Below are positions 27,919 through 42,000 of a stretch of 64,000 nt of DNA, piece after piece. The translations under genes and the position numbers were made by a program. The notes beneath the pieces are model-generated. The model saw only the letters and a program-made list of their open reading frames with translations. It had not been told where the DNA came from and ran no database searches. The stretch spans positions 36,048 through 100,047 of the forward strand of contig JAYMSP010000054.1 of the NCBI GenBank assembly GCA_036897095.1, in the 5' to 3' direction. Origin of the DNA: Plantago elongata. Taxonomy: Eukaryota; Streptophyta; Magnoliopsida; Lamiales; Plantaginaceae. Numbering within the stretch: the stretch's first letter is position 1; every line of letters begins with the position of its first letter.

Positions 27919-30094
27919 GCTCGTGAAAAGTATTTTGTAGCATATAAAAACAATAAAGAATGAATCATTAAATCTGAAGGGAACTAATTTATTAAAGTAA
28001 TTTAAAGTAAGGTACTAAGAAGAAAATACAAGGTGTACAGAATGACTACCTAGGTACGCGAACTATTTTACTCTATATAATCTGACTACATCCTGGCTAT
28101 GCTATAACTACGTACGGTATGGCTTGTATAACAAACTAAGATGAGTCTCTGTTTTTCGTGTTGGAGATCTAATTCCTAAGGATGACTATTCTTCTTATCC
28201 TTCATTTCTAAAAAAAGTCGAGTAGGAGGATTTACACCCATAGCGAAATAAATCTCTGTGCAAGTACGACGAAATGAATTACACGCGTCAAGGCAAATTT
28301 CGGTATTCGTCATGCATAAGAAACACCGGCAGGTAAAGGGTAGAATTTATTTTAGGATATGACCACACACATCTATAGTTGTTTTGGGGCTATACGAGTC
28401 CCTTAATCTTTATGATACGTAAAATATCTCTGATTTGATTAAGAACAACACAAAAAGTGGACAATTAAGTAAGACTGCACTCTTTCACCGAAAAAGTAAG
28501 AAAATAATAAAAAGAATAATAAACTAAAACAACGTTCAAGGATATTCCTCATTACATTAATTACGAAATAAGGTACTAAATAAATATTAAAAAAAATAAG
28601 CGGATAAAAGAGAAACGTCAATAGAAATATCTAAAACTACGCATAAAGATTGGAATATGTTCTCGTGCTGCCTTGTAAAGGAGGAGTAAAGAAAATTTCC
28701 GTATATAGTTTGCATAATAGAAAAAATAGAATAATTGACACGTTCTTCGCACATACGCTTTCTTTTTTGTGAGTTTTCTAGGGGTTTTTAAGCGGGGTAG
28801 TCTTTTAGCTTTCATTTGGCTAGTCACTTAATAAATAACCATTTTATACTTAACTTAAGATCGGTTGGAAGGCAGGCATAAGATGAAATTATCCTTCGCT
28901 TTTTAATAAATTAACCTAGAATAGACCCATACTTTCTCCTAGAACTCACCTGTTATAATCTTACAACACTTGTTCTTCTTTAATCCTTTATTCTTTTATT
29001 TAATAGCGCACTGGATTATTCCCTCTCTTAATGATGAATAGAAATGTGTATTAGCCTGTAAATATTTAGATATATATTTATTTTGTCTTGGTATTGGTTC
29101 TACAAATTTTCCAGATACGAGAGCAAAGATAGAGGCAAAATAGAAAACCATGCATAAACATAAATAAACACAGGAGAGAAAAAGCCCTATATTTTATTTC
29201 AATTCAAGAAGGGGAGTCTTTTAAACGAGTTGTAGTATAAGGAAGTGCCTCTTACATCTTGTTAGAAATGAAACGGTATATATTATCTTTGATTTGAATG
29301 ATATTAAAGTTAAAGAGTCTAACCCAATTAATCCCATTTTTGTTTGTGTTTGCAAATATAGAGAAGAAAGCTGAATGTGGAATGATACTTACTTACGCAT
29401 TTGTTTGCTTTGATTTAGATGAAAAATATTTTTAATATTAGGCGGAGTCTCGTAATCCTATTTGCTGGGTAAAGGTTCATATAATGAATATGCTATATAT
29501 AATAGTTGTATTATTCGATATTCTGCTCGCAACTAATCAAATCTTCTCCTAGGTTTTTAGGAACGTTTTTATTAGAATCTAAAATACAACTGGATATAGA
29601 ATCCTTTTTATAGATTTTATAGAATAATCGTTGCAAGAATCTTCAAAGATCTCCTTCTTTAGGAAAAAAGGGAAACACCCTTGTTGGTAATTCAACAAAG
29701 ATTACATCCAGTATTGGGACATATTGGTAAAAAAGAGGTGCACTGTTTTGCTATTGTGTATTAGGTATCGACTCAGGCAGAGGAAGAAAATAAATATTTA
29801 GTTATAAGGGGAATACGCAGAGTTATAATAGTAATATTAATAGGAAGAAATTGGAAACTCTTTTTATTAACAATTATTACTTCTTCATTCATAGATTCAT
29901 AAAAAACTAGAAAGTCAAAGTGTCCCAGGCGCAGCAGAGATAGTATTTCTACGACTCAAACAAAGCTAAAAATAGTTAATAATGAAGCTACAACATCGAG
30001 AAAAACGCTTCTAGAATAGGGGCAAAAACAATGTAAATTCTTGATTACCTCACTAAAAGAAAATATCTATGTTAAGAGGCTATCATGTTGGTAC

Positions 30095-30106
30095 TGGCTA
30101 CCCAGT
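30095..30106. repeat. Dispersed 12-mer tggctacccagt, copy 2
   Basis: Partner of 9859-9870. Beyond the 12-mer the similarity fades quickly, so homology is uncertain. Confidence 0.4.
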
Positions 30107-33100
30107 AAATGTTTCTTTTTTTTATCCATAAAATTTTGGGTTAGAGAAAAAGAATCTTTCAATGAGTGCAAATAAAACCCAATACAGTAGCATTCAAACA
30201 AGAATATAAGGAAATGAAATATAAGTCTTCAAAGTCTGCCAAATGAAATGGAGTAGTTCCTGTGCGAAGTCAATCAGATTCTAAAAGAATATAGAGGCAA
30301 AGTACACCAACCACCGCAAAAAAAGCGGGGCTACGTGGCGACAACCAACTTAACAGCATAGATCTAAAGCTATAACAGTGAATCGAAAGTTAAGGAAAGA
30401 GAGAGACCCCAATATTCTAATATACTGATTTATATATTGAGTGATAAATACTGATTATAAGCCCAGGAAAATGGAACCATAACCAAATCTTTCTATTACC
30501 GCGAAATTAAAATAGATTTCACATAGATCATAACATAACCTACGAGTACTTTTGGCTCGCATTAACATTAGAGTAGTAGTTGTTGAGTCCTTACCAACCA
30601 TGACGATTTACTGGTTTATCATATACTAGTAGGTAGTAGGTATCTCTTTTCGCATAAGACTATATATCCTTTTAGAGTTCTCTATATAGTAAAATAGGTA
30701 AAATAAATTGCAAATACTGCCTTTCTAACTAATCATTTTTTTATTAAATAAACAACAAAAAGTTTTTTTTGAAATAATATAAATATAGTACAGCCTACCA
30801 GGGCAAATAAAGATACGAGTACTCTTCCTAGGTCACAACATCAATAGAAATCAACTTATACCTAACTTATTTTTTATGTAATAGCTTCTTAATCTTTAAA
30901 GTAAAGACTTTCAACCACAGGAGAAATAGTACCTACACCATCTTTTTCTTTTTTATTAGTAAGAGATACTTTTTGTGAGAAGTCATTTAAGAAATTTCTT
31001 GTTGTAGTATGTAAATATGTAGGTGGTGCTCGTGGATTCATTTGCTGGACTAGACTCTTTTTGGAGAGAAAGGGATCAATGTTTTATTTTATTAAGAATT
31101 GTTAATGTTGTTAACTTATCTTATGCTGTCTTTTCGACCTATTGAGAATTAGAAATAATAAAAGCTTGCACAGAAAGAAAAAAAGATTCAATAACACGGA
31201 GCTCTTCTTTGGTTGCTCACCTATCCCGACTCTCTAGCTCTAATTAGCTTCTAGAACAAAAGGAAGAATCCCAATAACCCATAATAATCAATCACCAATC
31301 TCCTTAACATCAGTCAAAGCCAAGATAAAAAACTCGAAACTGGGCGAAAGTTCATTTTCCAACTCTACCCGATCCCATACATGATTGCTTGTAAAGTCAC
31401 CACTGATTTCTTGTTACTACCCTTCCCTTATTTATTTTATAAAAACTAAATAAATTTTTCCGAAGAACTATTTACTCAGCTTTAACCAAAGCATATTTTC
31501 TTTTACTAAATGTTGTAAAAAAAGTATTATTTAGTATAGAAAGATAGACCTACTAAATTATGCAAATCTTACTCTCTCTCTATACGAACAGGAATAATTC
31601 GAGATCTCTTATCTAAATTTTATATAAGATAATAATATTTGCAGATCCATACTTTGTGTCAGTCAACTAAATATGAATGATAGGAGAGATGTTGATCGTG
31701 TAAGGATGCCCTAGATGCTTTCTTTCGCTTTCTGCATGCAGTATGACTAATATCACACTAATAACCAGCTTCCCTCTTGGACGTTTTTAGTAATAGAACT
31801 AGTAATGGATTCTATTTGCCTTCAGTGAAAAAAGAATGGTAAATTGTAGAAGAAATTGACTCGAAAGGGAAGAGAAATTGGCTATACATTCGAAGGGATT
31901 TGGTTGGGAAATAACTGTTTACCCGTGTCTTCATGGATTCATAACGTGAATTTCTAGGGTTTTTTACAAATAAAATAAAAATAGAAGATATAGAGAATTG
32001 TTTATTTTTCGGCTTATCTTCTTACCGACTTTGTATGATCTAGGAATTTCAAATCAAGGAGATGACCCTTTTACTTTAGGTCTTGTGTTTTCTATATCTT
32101 TCTATCTTCGGTCTTTGCTTACTTCATATAATATAAACTTTATCTCTCAGCCTAGGTAAAACAACTTCTCACTACAATTTCATTTACAAGGTATACATGA
32201 GTTAGATAGTAAGAGAGATTCGCAATAACAAGATAATAAACAGGGTTCTGGTTCTAAACAATCTTCCACCGATTCCCGCCAAGAAGAGAAAAAGTTAAGA
32301 TCTAGAAGTAAGGAAGTCTACTTTTAGATAATCCTATTGTTTCTTAGCCTATCCGCTGTTATCATATCAAAATATGCAAGGGCATAAGTCACTAGTAGTG
32401 AAACGTAGTAGTAAATTTCATTTTTCCTTTATTTGGCTTTATCCAAAAAGAGAGGAGAGAGGTCCCTTAGTTACTTGATTGTTTGTCTATTTGTATAAAT
32501 ATTGCATGAATCTATTATTATATTACCTCACTAAATAAAATGTATCGTAGAGAGTAAGTCGCCGTAATCAACGGGTTAACGGGTTTTGTACGTATACGTA
32601 AGATTTGTGGTCTTCAACAAGGGCAAGAATTAGAGTACATTTTTTTCTTCTCTTGGTTTCTTTCTCTTTCCCAAGACTAAAGTTAAAGTACAATCTAGTT
32701 GCTAGTTACCTTACGAGAGCTAAAGTAAAGTCCCTTCTTTTCATAAAACTGTTCCTACTCTACTATTAAAAAATAGAAAACGACGAATTCTAGAATCCAT
32801 ATTAACGTAAAGGTATACATTATTTGTATTCCACAACGCAAATAATCGGCGTATAGACGAATTTCGGTTATTAATAACTTTCGCTCGAAGATGTCATGCT
32901 ATAGATTAACCCAATTAAAAAAATAAAAATAACGTCATAAAACAGGCGTTATTTTATAAACAAACCACGGAGTCTTTCTTTAGAATCATATACTCAGGGA
33001 CTTCGCCTATCAAATAGAGACAATACCGAGTCTAGCATTTTTTATTTTACATGAAATAGGTTTATTCTTCCAACTGGGCGACTTATTTAGAATGGCATAC

Positions 33101-36090
33101 TTGGCTTGGCTGCTTTTTTGTTGAAGAAATGTAAAATGCCTTACTGTTGTGACTGTGATGAGCGGAAAAGAAACAAGAGACAGTGAGTAAACACATGTTT
33201 ACATAGGAAACCACTTCAACAAGTAATTATCCAAAACTATACGGGGTAGATAGAAAAGATGTTTCTGAAAGACATGAAACTAAGAGCTAAGAAAGAAAAG
33301 AAATTCTAAAAAAGTGCGGAAAGGTCAGATTCTGTTGTTTTTTGCATGGCTTATTCTGTAAGGAGTTAAAGAAGAAAACTAGAACTACCTACTTCTGTTT
33401 TTACGTATAATAGAAGAGAGCCAATACTTCACAAAGAGACACGTAGATTTATTTATTATACTTCGACTTCTTCTTTATACCTTTACACGACCTCATTAAT
33501 TCTATTGTGAGTTGTAGAGAGATATTTCTTCTTGCCTTTTGAAAGAACCCATTCTCTTAGTTAGTTTGGTATCATGGCCAATCCTTACTATTTAAATATA
33601 TTTTTTAATATATCTAAAATGCGGGCAATCCTTTCTTCCCCTGGAACATGTCTTTAAAATAAATCTATTACATAGAACGAGTATACTACTTTTCTTTCTA
33701 AATGTTTAGAGATTAAAAGGCATACTAAAAAGAAAACAATAGATCAACTACAGGCAAACTAAAGGGTATGATAAAAACCAAGATAAGAGAATATTGCGCA
33801 GTGCATAAAGTTGTGGGTATAAATAACCAAAGGTAAAAAAAAACCTCATACTCCATTTTCTTGATAATTCTTTAATAACAATAACACAAGGAAAACTTTT
33901 CTATTCTACGAGGTCCCTATTTATTTGAGACTACATTCATTACTTCTTATTCTTATGAATTCTTAATGTGAGAACGCCATTCGATTGTCATCTGATGTCT
34001 ATTTTTTCTGTTGTTGTATTACCGGAAGTTCCTTCAGAAGTAGATAAGAAAGTAGGTTATAAATATAAAGGGAAAACCACAGACTGAGTTACATTAATAA
34101 AGAAGCTATTACTTGGTAAATGGTCATTCTTATCATTTTACCTGGCAGACCAATCAACATATATTATATTAGTAGATAATAGAAATAAATAGATTAGAAA
34201 CTATATTTTATGTCACGCAACTCTTCATGTGTAATCGAAAAACGTAAAAATGTATCATCGACGAGACCTTATTTGGACAATTATCTGGAAAATGAGAAAA
34301 TGATGGCTTGGGCAGTAGATCTCTATGTGAAGGTTTAATTGCTGAAAACCTGTGGATGACTTTACTTAAAGTACTGAATTCTTTGATTACATCCCATTAA
34401 TAAAAAGAACCCTTGATACAGACTCAACTTGACCCGATTTTCTTCTTATTTCTAAAACTGGTGCCCTAATTGCTCTTTCTACCTCTAACTCCCAACCGAT
34501 GCAATTTCTACTTTCTCTTATTTACAATGACGCATGCTTCGATAATATCTTCTTTTTTATGTACTCTCTTTTTGATTAAGTCGACACTAGCAACATACCT
34601 TTGACTCTATTTCACAAGAAAGGCCTAACAAACAGGGTTAATATATATAAATGAAACGTAGTTTATAGTAAAAAATAGCAGCAAAGACTTCATACACATA
34701 ATAAGGTATCTGTTTACAGTTTTCATTTATTTATGGAGTAAGTAATAAATCCAGAGATACCAAATAAATCTCTACTTTCGCTATACCTTCCAAGAATTTC
34801 CACAAAACAGGAGAAAAGAACCAATACAATAAATGAAATAAATGTACTGGCCATTGTTTCTACTTTAAAATGTCTATCTTCGAAAGAAAGATATTCACAT
34901 AGAGAATTGTTGGCTAAGGACCGGTTGGCAATGTTAAATAATCCATACATAAAAATATTGAGATACCCTATCTCTAGTGCGCCAAAGTACTTTAAGGTTA
35001 AGCCAAAAGGAAAAGAGAGCTACACAAAAAGACACAGTTTGGATCATTAGTAGTAGTAGCGCGGCCGCCTTTTTCATTTTAATGAATTCCTCCATGGGTC
35101 ATATAGAATAGTTCGTTATAAAGGAAAGACTCATAAAACCTCACATCACAAAGAAGGGTGCACTTCTTTATCTTCCTTACTTTTCATTCTATATCCCTAA
35201 CTAATTGTGCATTTGTTAATTCTCTCCTCATTACTTAACGAATGGATGAAATTGTTCTTCCAAAAAACCGCGAATTCCTATTCTTTTCGACCAATAAAGA
35301 ATATGTTTCGGCATAGATTGAGTAATATAGGAAAATACAAAAAGACATGGATTCTACAGAGAATTTACTAAGCGTAAAGCATCTATAAAAGGATATATTC
35401 TATAATTAACTATTATGAAACTTAATAAATGACGGGTTATCTATCGTTAACGTGAAAAGTAAAAAAAATAATCTAAATTATGTTTACTTAATTCGTTTTT
35501 GAAAGATTCTTTGAGGAAGCAATATACCCTTTTTTCTAGTACACGTACGAAGACTGAAATAGTGTGTATACTTAATCTATCTTTTTATGAACTCCTCTTT
35601 CCTGTACTGTTTCTTACTACTCGTATTTAGAGAAGAAGTTTCCATTTTAATCTTCTTTTCGAATACCCGCCTTTTTTAGCTTTACCCTGCTCTCTTTCTT
35701 GCTGCTATCGTCTTGCCTTTTAACCATTTTTAGGAGCACTATATACAAAAACTATGGGCAAAATCTGCTAAGAAAAGAATTGTCTTACAAAAATCATACA
35801 GATTAATTGAAACAATAAAAAGCAAATAGAAGATTCGATTCTAGTCAAATAAATCTCAAATACAAATAATAAAAGTAAAGGCCTTGTGCTGAAAATGGAG
35901 AGCTCCTCGGAACACTTCTATAGACTACTTTGCTTGCAAAGCTAAACTAATAAGATGCGGTGAATAGTTAAGGGATCAGAATTTTTTATACCATATGTAT
36001 TTATGACCGAAAATACGACATGGATTCCAATCATAGATCTGACGAAGAAGCCTAAATAACGGTATTTGATATGATCAGACGTTATAGTTA

Positions 36091-39000
36091 ATGTTCTAGG
36101 GCAAACACCTACTTAAGTATGTAATATAGGTAAAGCAGCTTCTAGATTATAATAACTTAAGTGTAAACTTCTTAACTAAGTATGAGAAATTAAAAGCTCT
36201 TTATCAGTAAATTTAATATACTAAGACGTATAGAATAGATAGGTGCATGATTATAAGGACTTAATTAAATCTAGATATAAGCTTATCTAAGAGGTACTCA
36301 ATATTAAGAATGCTAGAAGGATACTCTTTTACCACACTTAAATATCTATTTTATTTCTAATAACTCTCAAGGGAAGTTCTATTTTACATCCCTACCTACC
36401 TTGATGAAATATTTTTAAATGTGCGAGCGAAGTACTAGAGCATGTTTATACAAAATTATTAATAAAGAGAATGCCTAGTACTTGATTATAAAAGCAAACT
36501 TTCTATAAGGATAAGAAGAGAAATATCTATTATGTATGGCATGTATATTATAAGGATTGCTGTGCTTACTAGAGTATAAAAAGGAAACTTATACACCTTT
36601 AAGTAAGAAGGAGCAGGAAGGAAAGCCTCTATAACTCTAAAAATACGTAAGGGAATGCGTATCTTCTCTCTTCCTATTAAATATTTGCTAGGGCCTTCGC
36701 GGCGTATGCTCTTCTATAAAATAATAGTCTATACATCCTTTAGAAATATACCTAGTTAAAGGATAAGATAAGTTTCTAGTTCTAGAATATTATGGAAGTC
36801 TCTTTAATTAAAGTACCTCTATATATTATACACACTAACATACCATTGATTCTTACATAACGTAGCTATAGAAAGAAGAGAGCGTACCCTATGTTTATAT
36901 CCTGCATGTCTTTTTTTTAAGAGAATACTAAATAAATATTACATTTACTCTTTAAAATATCGCGGTATATAGAGATAGCACCTTAATAAGAGCTTATAGG
37001 TAGAGTTATCCTTGTGTACTGCGTGTACTACTAAAATAGCGTATTACTTGTACTGTAATAAAAGGGGAGATCACTATATTTCCCTTATCATTTAATAAGT
37101 TAGCTTTTTTATATAAATATTAACAATTCACTCTTTGCTAGGATAATACCTAGAGTACCTAAGGGAGCATCTTACTGTAGTGCTATTTTATATGAGTAAT
37201 ATTTGAATAAATAGATTCGACTAACTTTACATTAAGATAAGAGTAATAAAAGAATCCCTTTTGTGCATAGAGTAGACTTCAAGCCCTTAAGTAAGTGTTG
37301 CCCTTTTTATTATTAAGGAGGAATTATTCCTAGCCTAAAGGAGTACTTATTATACTAGGAGGGGAAAGGCAGCCTATATACTTTTCAAAGTTAAAGAGAA
37401 GGGTTATCTATCTTGATTCTTTATAAGAAGGTAAAGTAATTACTTGAGAATATATTTTTTTAATGAAACACAAGTACTTCACGTATCTAAGAGAGTGACC
37501 TACTATAGTAAGTTATACTAGAATTTAATAGCTACGCCTTTTAGTAAAATTATAGAAGAGAAAGAGCAGGCCCCTTATTATTAGCATGAAAGGGCTCCTA
37601 GTTATAAATACTAGATAGAGTTTACTAAAGTACTATAAATTCCTTCATAAATTGAGGAGGACTCGAAACTGGAAGAGGTAGTCCCCTTTTACTTATACAT
37701 AGATAATTATAGGGCTTTACTCCTATAAGTAAGAGTGCTTATTACTTTCATTTTATAGCAGAGTTTTCTATAAGCTTGTAAAGAGAGATTGCCTTTATAG
37801 GTACCCCTTTAAATAGTACTTGACTAAAAAGCTTAGAAATATAGTAAAGTATTCCCTTATCCTTTATATTATAGAGGCATACAAACGAGGTTGCCGTACT
37901 AGAAAGTTTTATTCTATGAGTGTTTGCAGAATTTTTATAATATAAACTAGATTAATAACGTACTTGGAAGTAAAGAGAAGAGTAACTCAATAAGAGATTA
38001 GCTAAGAGTGTACTTTCATTATTTATACAACAAATATGGGACCTAGAGGTGAATACTTGAGTAAATAAAAGGGAGTACCTATAACCCTGTTAATTATCTT
38101 TTAGTAACTATACAATTCTATTTCTCCGATAGTTCTTATGAATCGGCAAGCTCAATGATTTAAAAGTAGTAATAGAAAGTGTGTGTTCTCTTATGTGAAA
38201 TAATTTTATAGGGTAAAAGCTCCCCTTTATATAGAATAATGAAATAGTATAAAGTACTTCTACAAAGGAGTATACTACCTATATATACTAATTTATAACT
38301 AACACATAATAAGAAATAATAAGAGAGAGAAGAATAATTGACTATAGAATAGAGCACTCTTTTTAGTAAAAGACAATCTAAACTTGCTTTGAAGGAAAGA
38401 TAATATGTACCCTTTTGTATTTATGGCTTACACTAGAGTATTTTTAAGTATTATAGAATCTTAATCATTACATAATCATTTTAATAAATAGTGAACCTTA
38501 TAAAGAATTTAATTATTAGGAACTATTCATGTGACTTCTTTACTAGTCTTAAACATGCCTTTCTAGCCTATAATGGCTCTATCTATAAAATAGATTTACA
38601 ACGATTTCTTAAGGCGTGTGTATATTTATATATGTAAAATCACTTCTAGAGTTTCTATATTTCATATTATGTTATAATTAGAGTATTCATATTAAAGTAT
38701 GGCCTCTTTAGTAATTGAATAATAGTTAAGTAAGAGTTTCCTCATTATAAAGAGAAGAGGTTGTGCTCTTACTTCTCTAGATATTTATTGAAAGAGTGTA
38801 TTACTAAAATTATTCTGATAAAGACTCAGTAAATGGGAAGTGTGTGCTATACCATATTATATAGAAAGTACTTAAGTATACTAGCCCCTCTAAATAGTAT
38901 TAAGATATTAGAGAAATACTCCCTGCAGCAAGGAACTTGTAATTAACACTAGTATTACGTAGAGGATCCCTGGGAGGGTATTATACACTTGCTTAATTAG

Positions 39001-42000
39001 GTACTAGTGCTCTAGTTTCTTTTAAATATTATATAAGTATCCTATAGTTAAATACCAAGGAGCTATATCTTTTTAAATAAATATTCTATAAGGTAAGAGA
39101 TTCCTTTCCCTATAACTAAGACATGAAGATCTTTATGATTAGCACATACTTTAATTAGTTAATGGCTACACTAATAGCGCCCTAATAAATATATTTAAGG
39201 ACAATAAGGGTGTCTTCTTCTGAGCCATTAAATTAAATAAAGAAGGGGCAGTAGTAACTCTTTTCTATAAGTATAAAGAGCAAATGAAGACTCTATCTAA
39301 TCTAATAACTAAGCATTATAATCTTGTAATAAAGGAATTCTTAATAGGTCTTATAAATAATATAATAATTATGTCATAATTTATGGGAAGGGTATTATCT
39401 AACTCTCTTATTAAGTACAAATTATTAAACCTATTTCTAAGTAGTTTAGTACTCTCTATTTAGTAAACTACTAGTAAAGGGGCTCCCTATTTTAACTCCT
39501 AAGTAACTTATTATTATAAAAAGATGTAAAAACTTGATGAAGTAATTCTTTAGCAACTTCTCTTAGATAACAACTATTGCATAAGAGTGAAGTACCCACT
39601 TTCAGTATAACTCTATGATAGAGGCCATAAGATATAGATTAGTTAACTATGCCTTTCTTTACTTATAAAGAACTAGTAATAAATAGAATATATGGTAGAA
39701 AATTCTCTTCTAACTTCTTCCTTAAAGGAGCATTTATAATTTATTTATATAAACGTGTATATTCAAACTATTTGCATAATAAAAATATAGCTTTTCTCTA
39801 TCTAAAGAAGGATAACATATAGTACCTTCTCTAATATGTTATAATACTCCTGTTTAGTAAGGACAGCAACTTACCCCTTAAAACTTAAGAGTATACACAA
39901 GGAGTCTATTTCTATAACTAAGTTAATTTTATGTAATTGTATGTAAGAGGATAAAACATAGTATCCTTTTTATATATAAATTTAAAAGGACTTAAGGAGT
40001 AGTATCTTACTTAACACTATAGAGCATTAACATCTCTAATACAAGAGTACGTTCTGTATTGCTAAAAGGTAGGGTTAGCCCTTCTATATATCTAGCTAAA
40101 GAAAGGGACATCCTCCTTGTTATAGAAGATATAGATTTATTTATATAAAGTAACCCATAAGTACTTACAAAGTCATTAAGGAGTAATCCCTAAATAATAC
40201 AGCATACTATTTTAGCACTTGAAAAAGGGTGGTATAATGCAACTCTCCCACAATGCATCTTATTAACTAAAGATTAAGCAACTCTATTATTATTAAAGTA
40301 TATCTTATATGGAGGAAATATTTACTATTATAAAGGACTAAAGAGAAGGCACACTTTTTATCTTATTAGAGTACTCTTAGTTATATCGAAGGTACACTTA
40401 CACTTAGGTAATAACTTTTAAAGCCTTCCCCTTTTAATAAGTACTATAGTGAGTTATCTTAATTAACTATTAATAGCTTCTATTGGATGTTACGTTCTTT
40501 TGCCCCTTGGTTTATATATATTACTAAAGTTATAGCTTAGTATACTTTTAGGAGATACTTTACTAGATAATAACGGAAAAGTACACACTATTCTCTAACA
40601 ACTTGCTTGAAGTATTGTACTAGGTATGTATATTTTTCTCTAGGCCCTTTTATAAGAACCTAATACTTTTATATTTTATAGAATAATTAAAAAAGTTTTC
40701 TAAGTAAAATTAATAGGTAAAACTCTCCTCAATATAAACTAGGAAATGGAAATATAGTGCTATAATTTTATATCAATAAAGAGTTATGTTGCTTTATACT
40801 AGTTAAGTATTATAATCTCTTGTCCATTTAATAATTAGTAATAGTAAAATACACTATCTTCTCTCTTTTTAGTCACACCATACAAAAGTATAATAATGAA
40901 TAGGGAACATTCTCCTCCAAAGCTCCCTACGATACAAGACGAATTTATTAAAGAGGTGGTACTATATTAATATAATAATACTTAGCTCTCTTAATTAATG
41001 TAAATAGTTATTTTTATTTATAGTACTACTATTTAGGAGAGCATTCCTTTTAGCTATAAACTAGTAAATAAAGTATACCCTACTACCTTTATGTAAGAGA
41101 AGGTACCTCACTCTCATTCTCATAGTTTAACAGAAGAAAATATTCTATTTATAGAGTAGTTAAAGAACTCTAAGTAAACATTTAAGTACTCCTCTAAACG
41201 CATATAATTAGAAAGGAAGAGTGGTAAAATATACCAAAGGAAGAATCACTAGTACGAAGTATACTCTCTTATTCTAGAAAACCTTAAGCTAGGTAATACT
41301 ATTTATAGACTTATATTTATTATATTAAATTAGATTCTTTGGTAAAACACTGAACTGGGAGGGATAATAGTACTCTTTTGTAGAAGATAACACTATAGTT
41401 ATAGTATATTAACTGAGTACTAAAGTAGAAGGGCATGCATCACTAATTAAGGGAGCTCTTACCCTTCCTCTTTACTAAAGTAGATACATATGCAGTAATT
41501 ACCTTTAACATCTCTTACTTATTTATAACATGTTTACTTTATTAAGATAAAATTATAACTAGTTAGGGAGCTTAGAATTTATAGAACCTAATATTTATAG
41601 CATAGAAAATTATATTTTATATAAGAAAGTACTGTAACATAGCAGAGCGTCCCTATTATTTAGTCTTTAAGTTTTTAGAAGAAAAGATTACTTATTACCT
41701 AGAGGGTTGCTTAATATCCATCGCCTTTATTATAAAGGAGTTACTTGCCTCCTTATACTAAAGCATCTAATACATCTATTGTACTAGAGTCTTACTTATA
41801 TAATACTACTTGAGATTATATTACTATTTTATAGAATACAAAATATTCTATAAAACTATGAAGATACATACCTACTAGTTAGTGGGGCCCTCAGAGTGAA
41901 TAAAAATTCATGCCTTAAAATAATACTAGGTTTACCTATTACTATACTTTAATAATAAAGTCTCCAGAAGTAAGAAGTGCTCTACAAGACGTTTAATTTG

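Larger units (their letters stand above)
27211..36090. other. Gene-free ordinary-texture AT-rich block
   Basis: Texture changes abruptly near 27.21 kb, with TG/CA steps again frequent. Only short frames occur; the longest is 75 codons with an ATG start (34723-34950, minus), holding one hydrophobic stretch, and it matches nothing I know. A CRTA-type promoter motif lies at 27910-27918 without a gene downstream. A duplicated 12-mer is at 30095-30106, a 12-nt palindrome (tacgtatacgta) at 32589-32600, and a compact G+C-rich cluster at 35061-35097. The right edge near 36.09 kb returns to TA-type DNA. Confidence 0.5.

Noticed and set aside
30314-30328. ccgc-A7-gcgg hairpin that looks like a terminator
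   Set aside because: Stem of only four pairs, no T-run after it on the plus strand and no gene upstream.
34723-34950. 75-codon ATG frame with one hydrophobic segment
   Set aside because: No known relatives, ordinary AT-rich composition and no supporting signals. Too short to claim.
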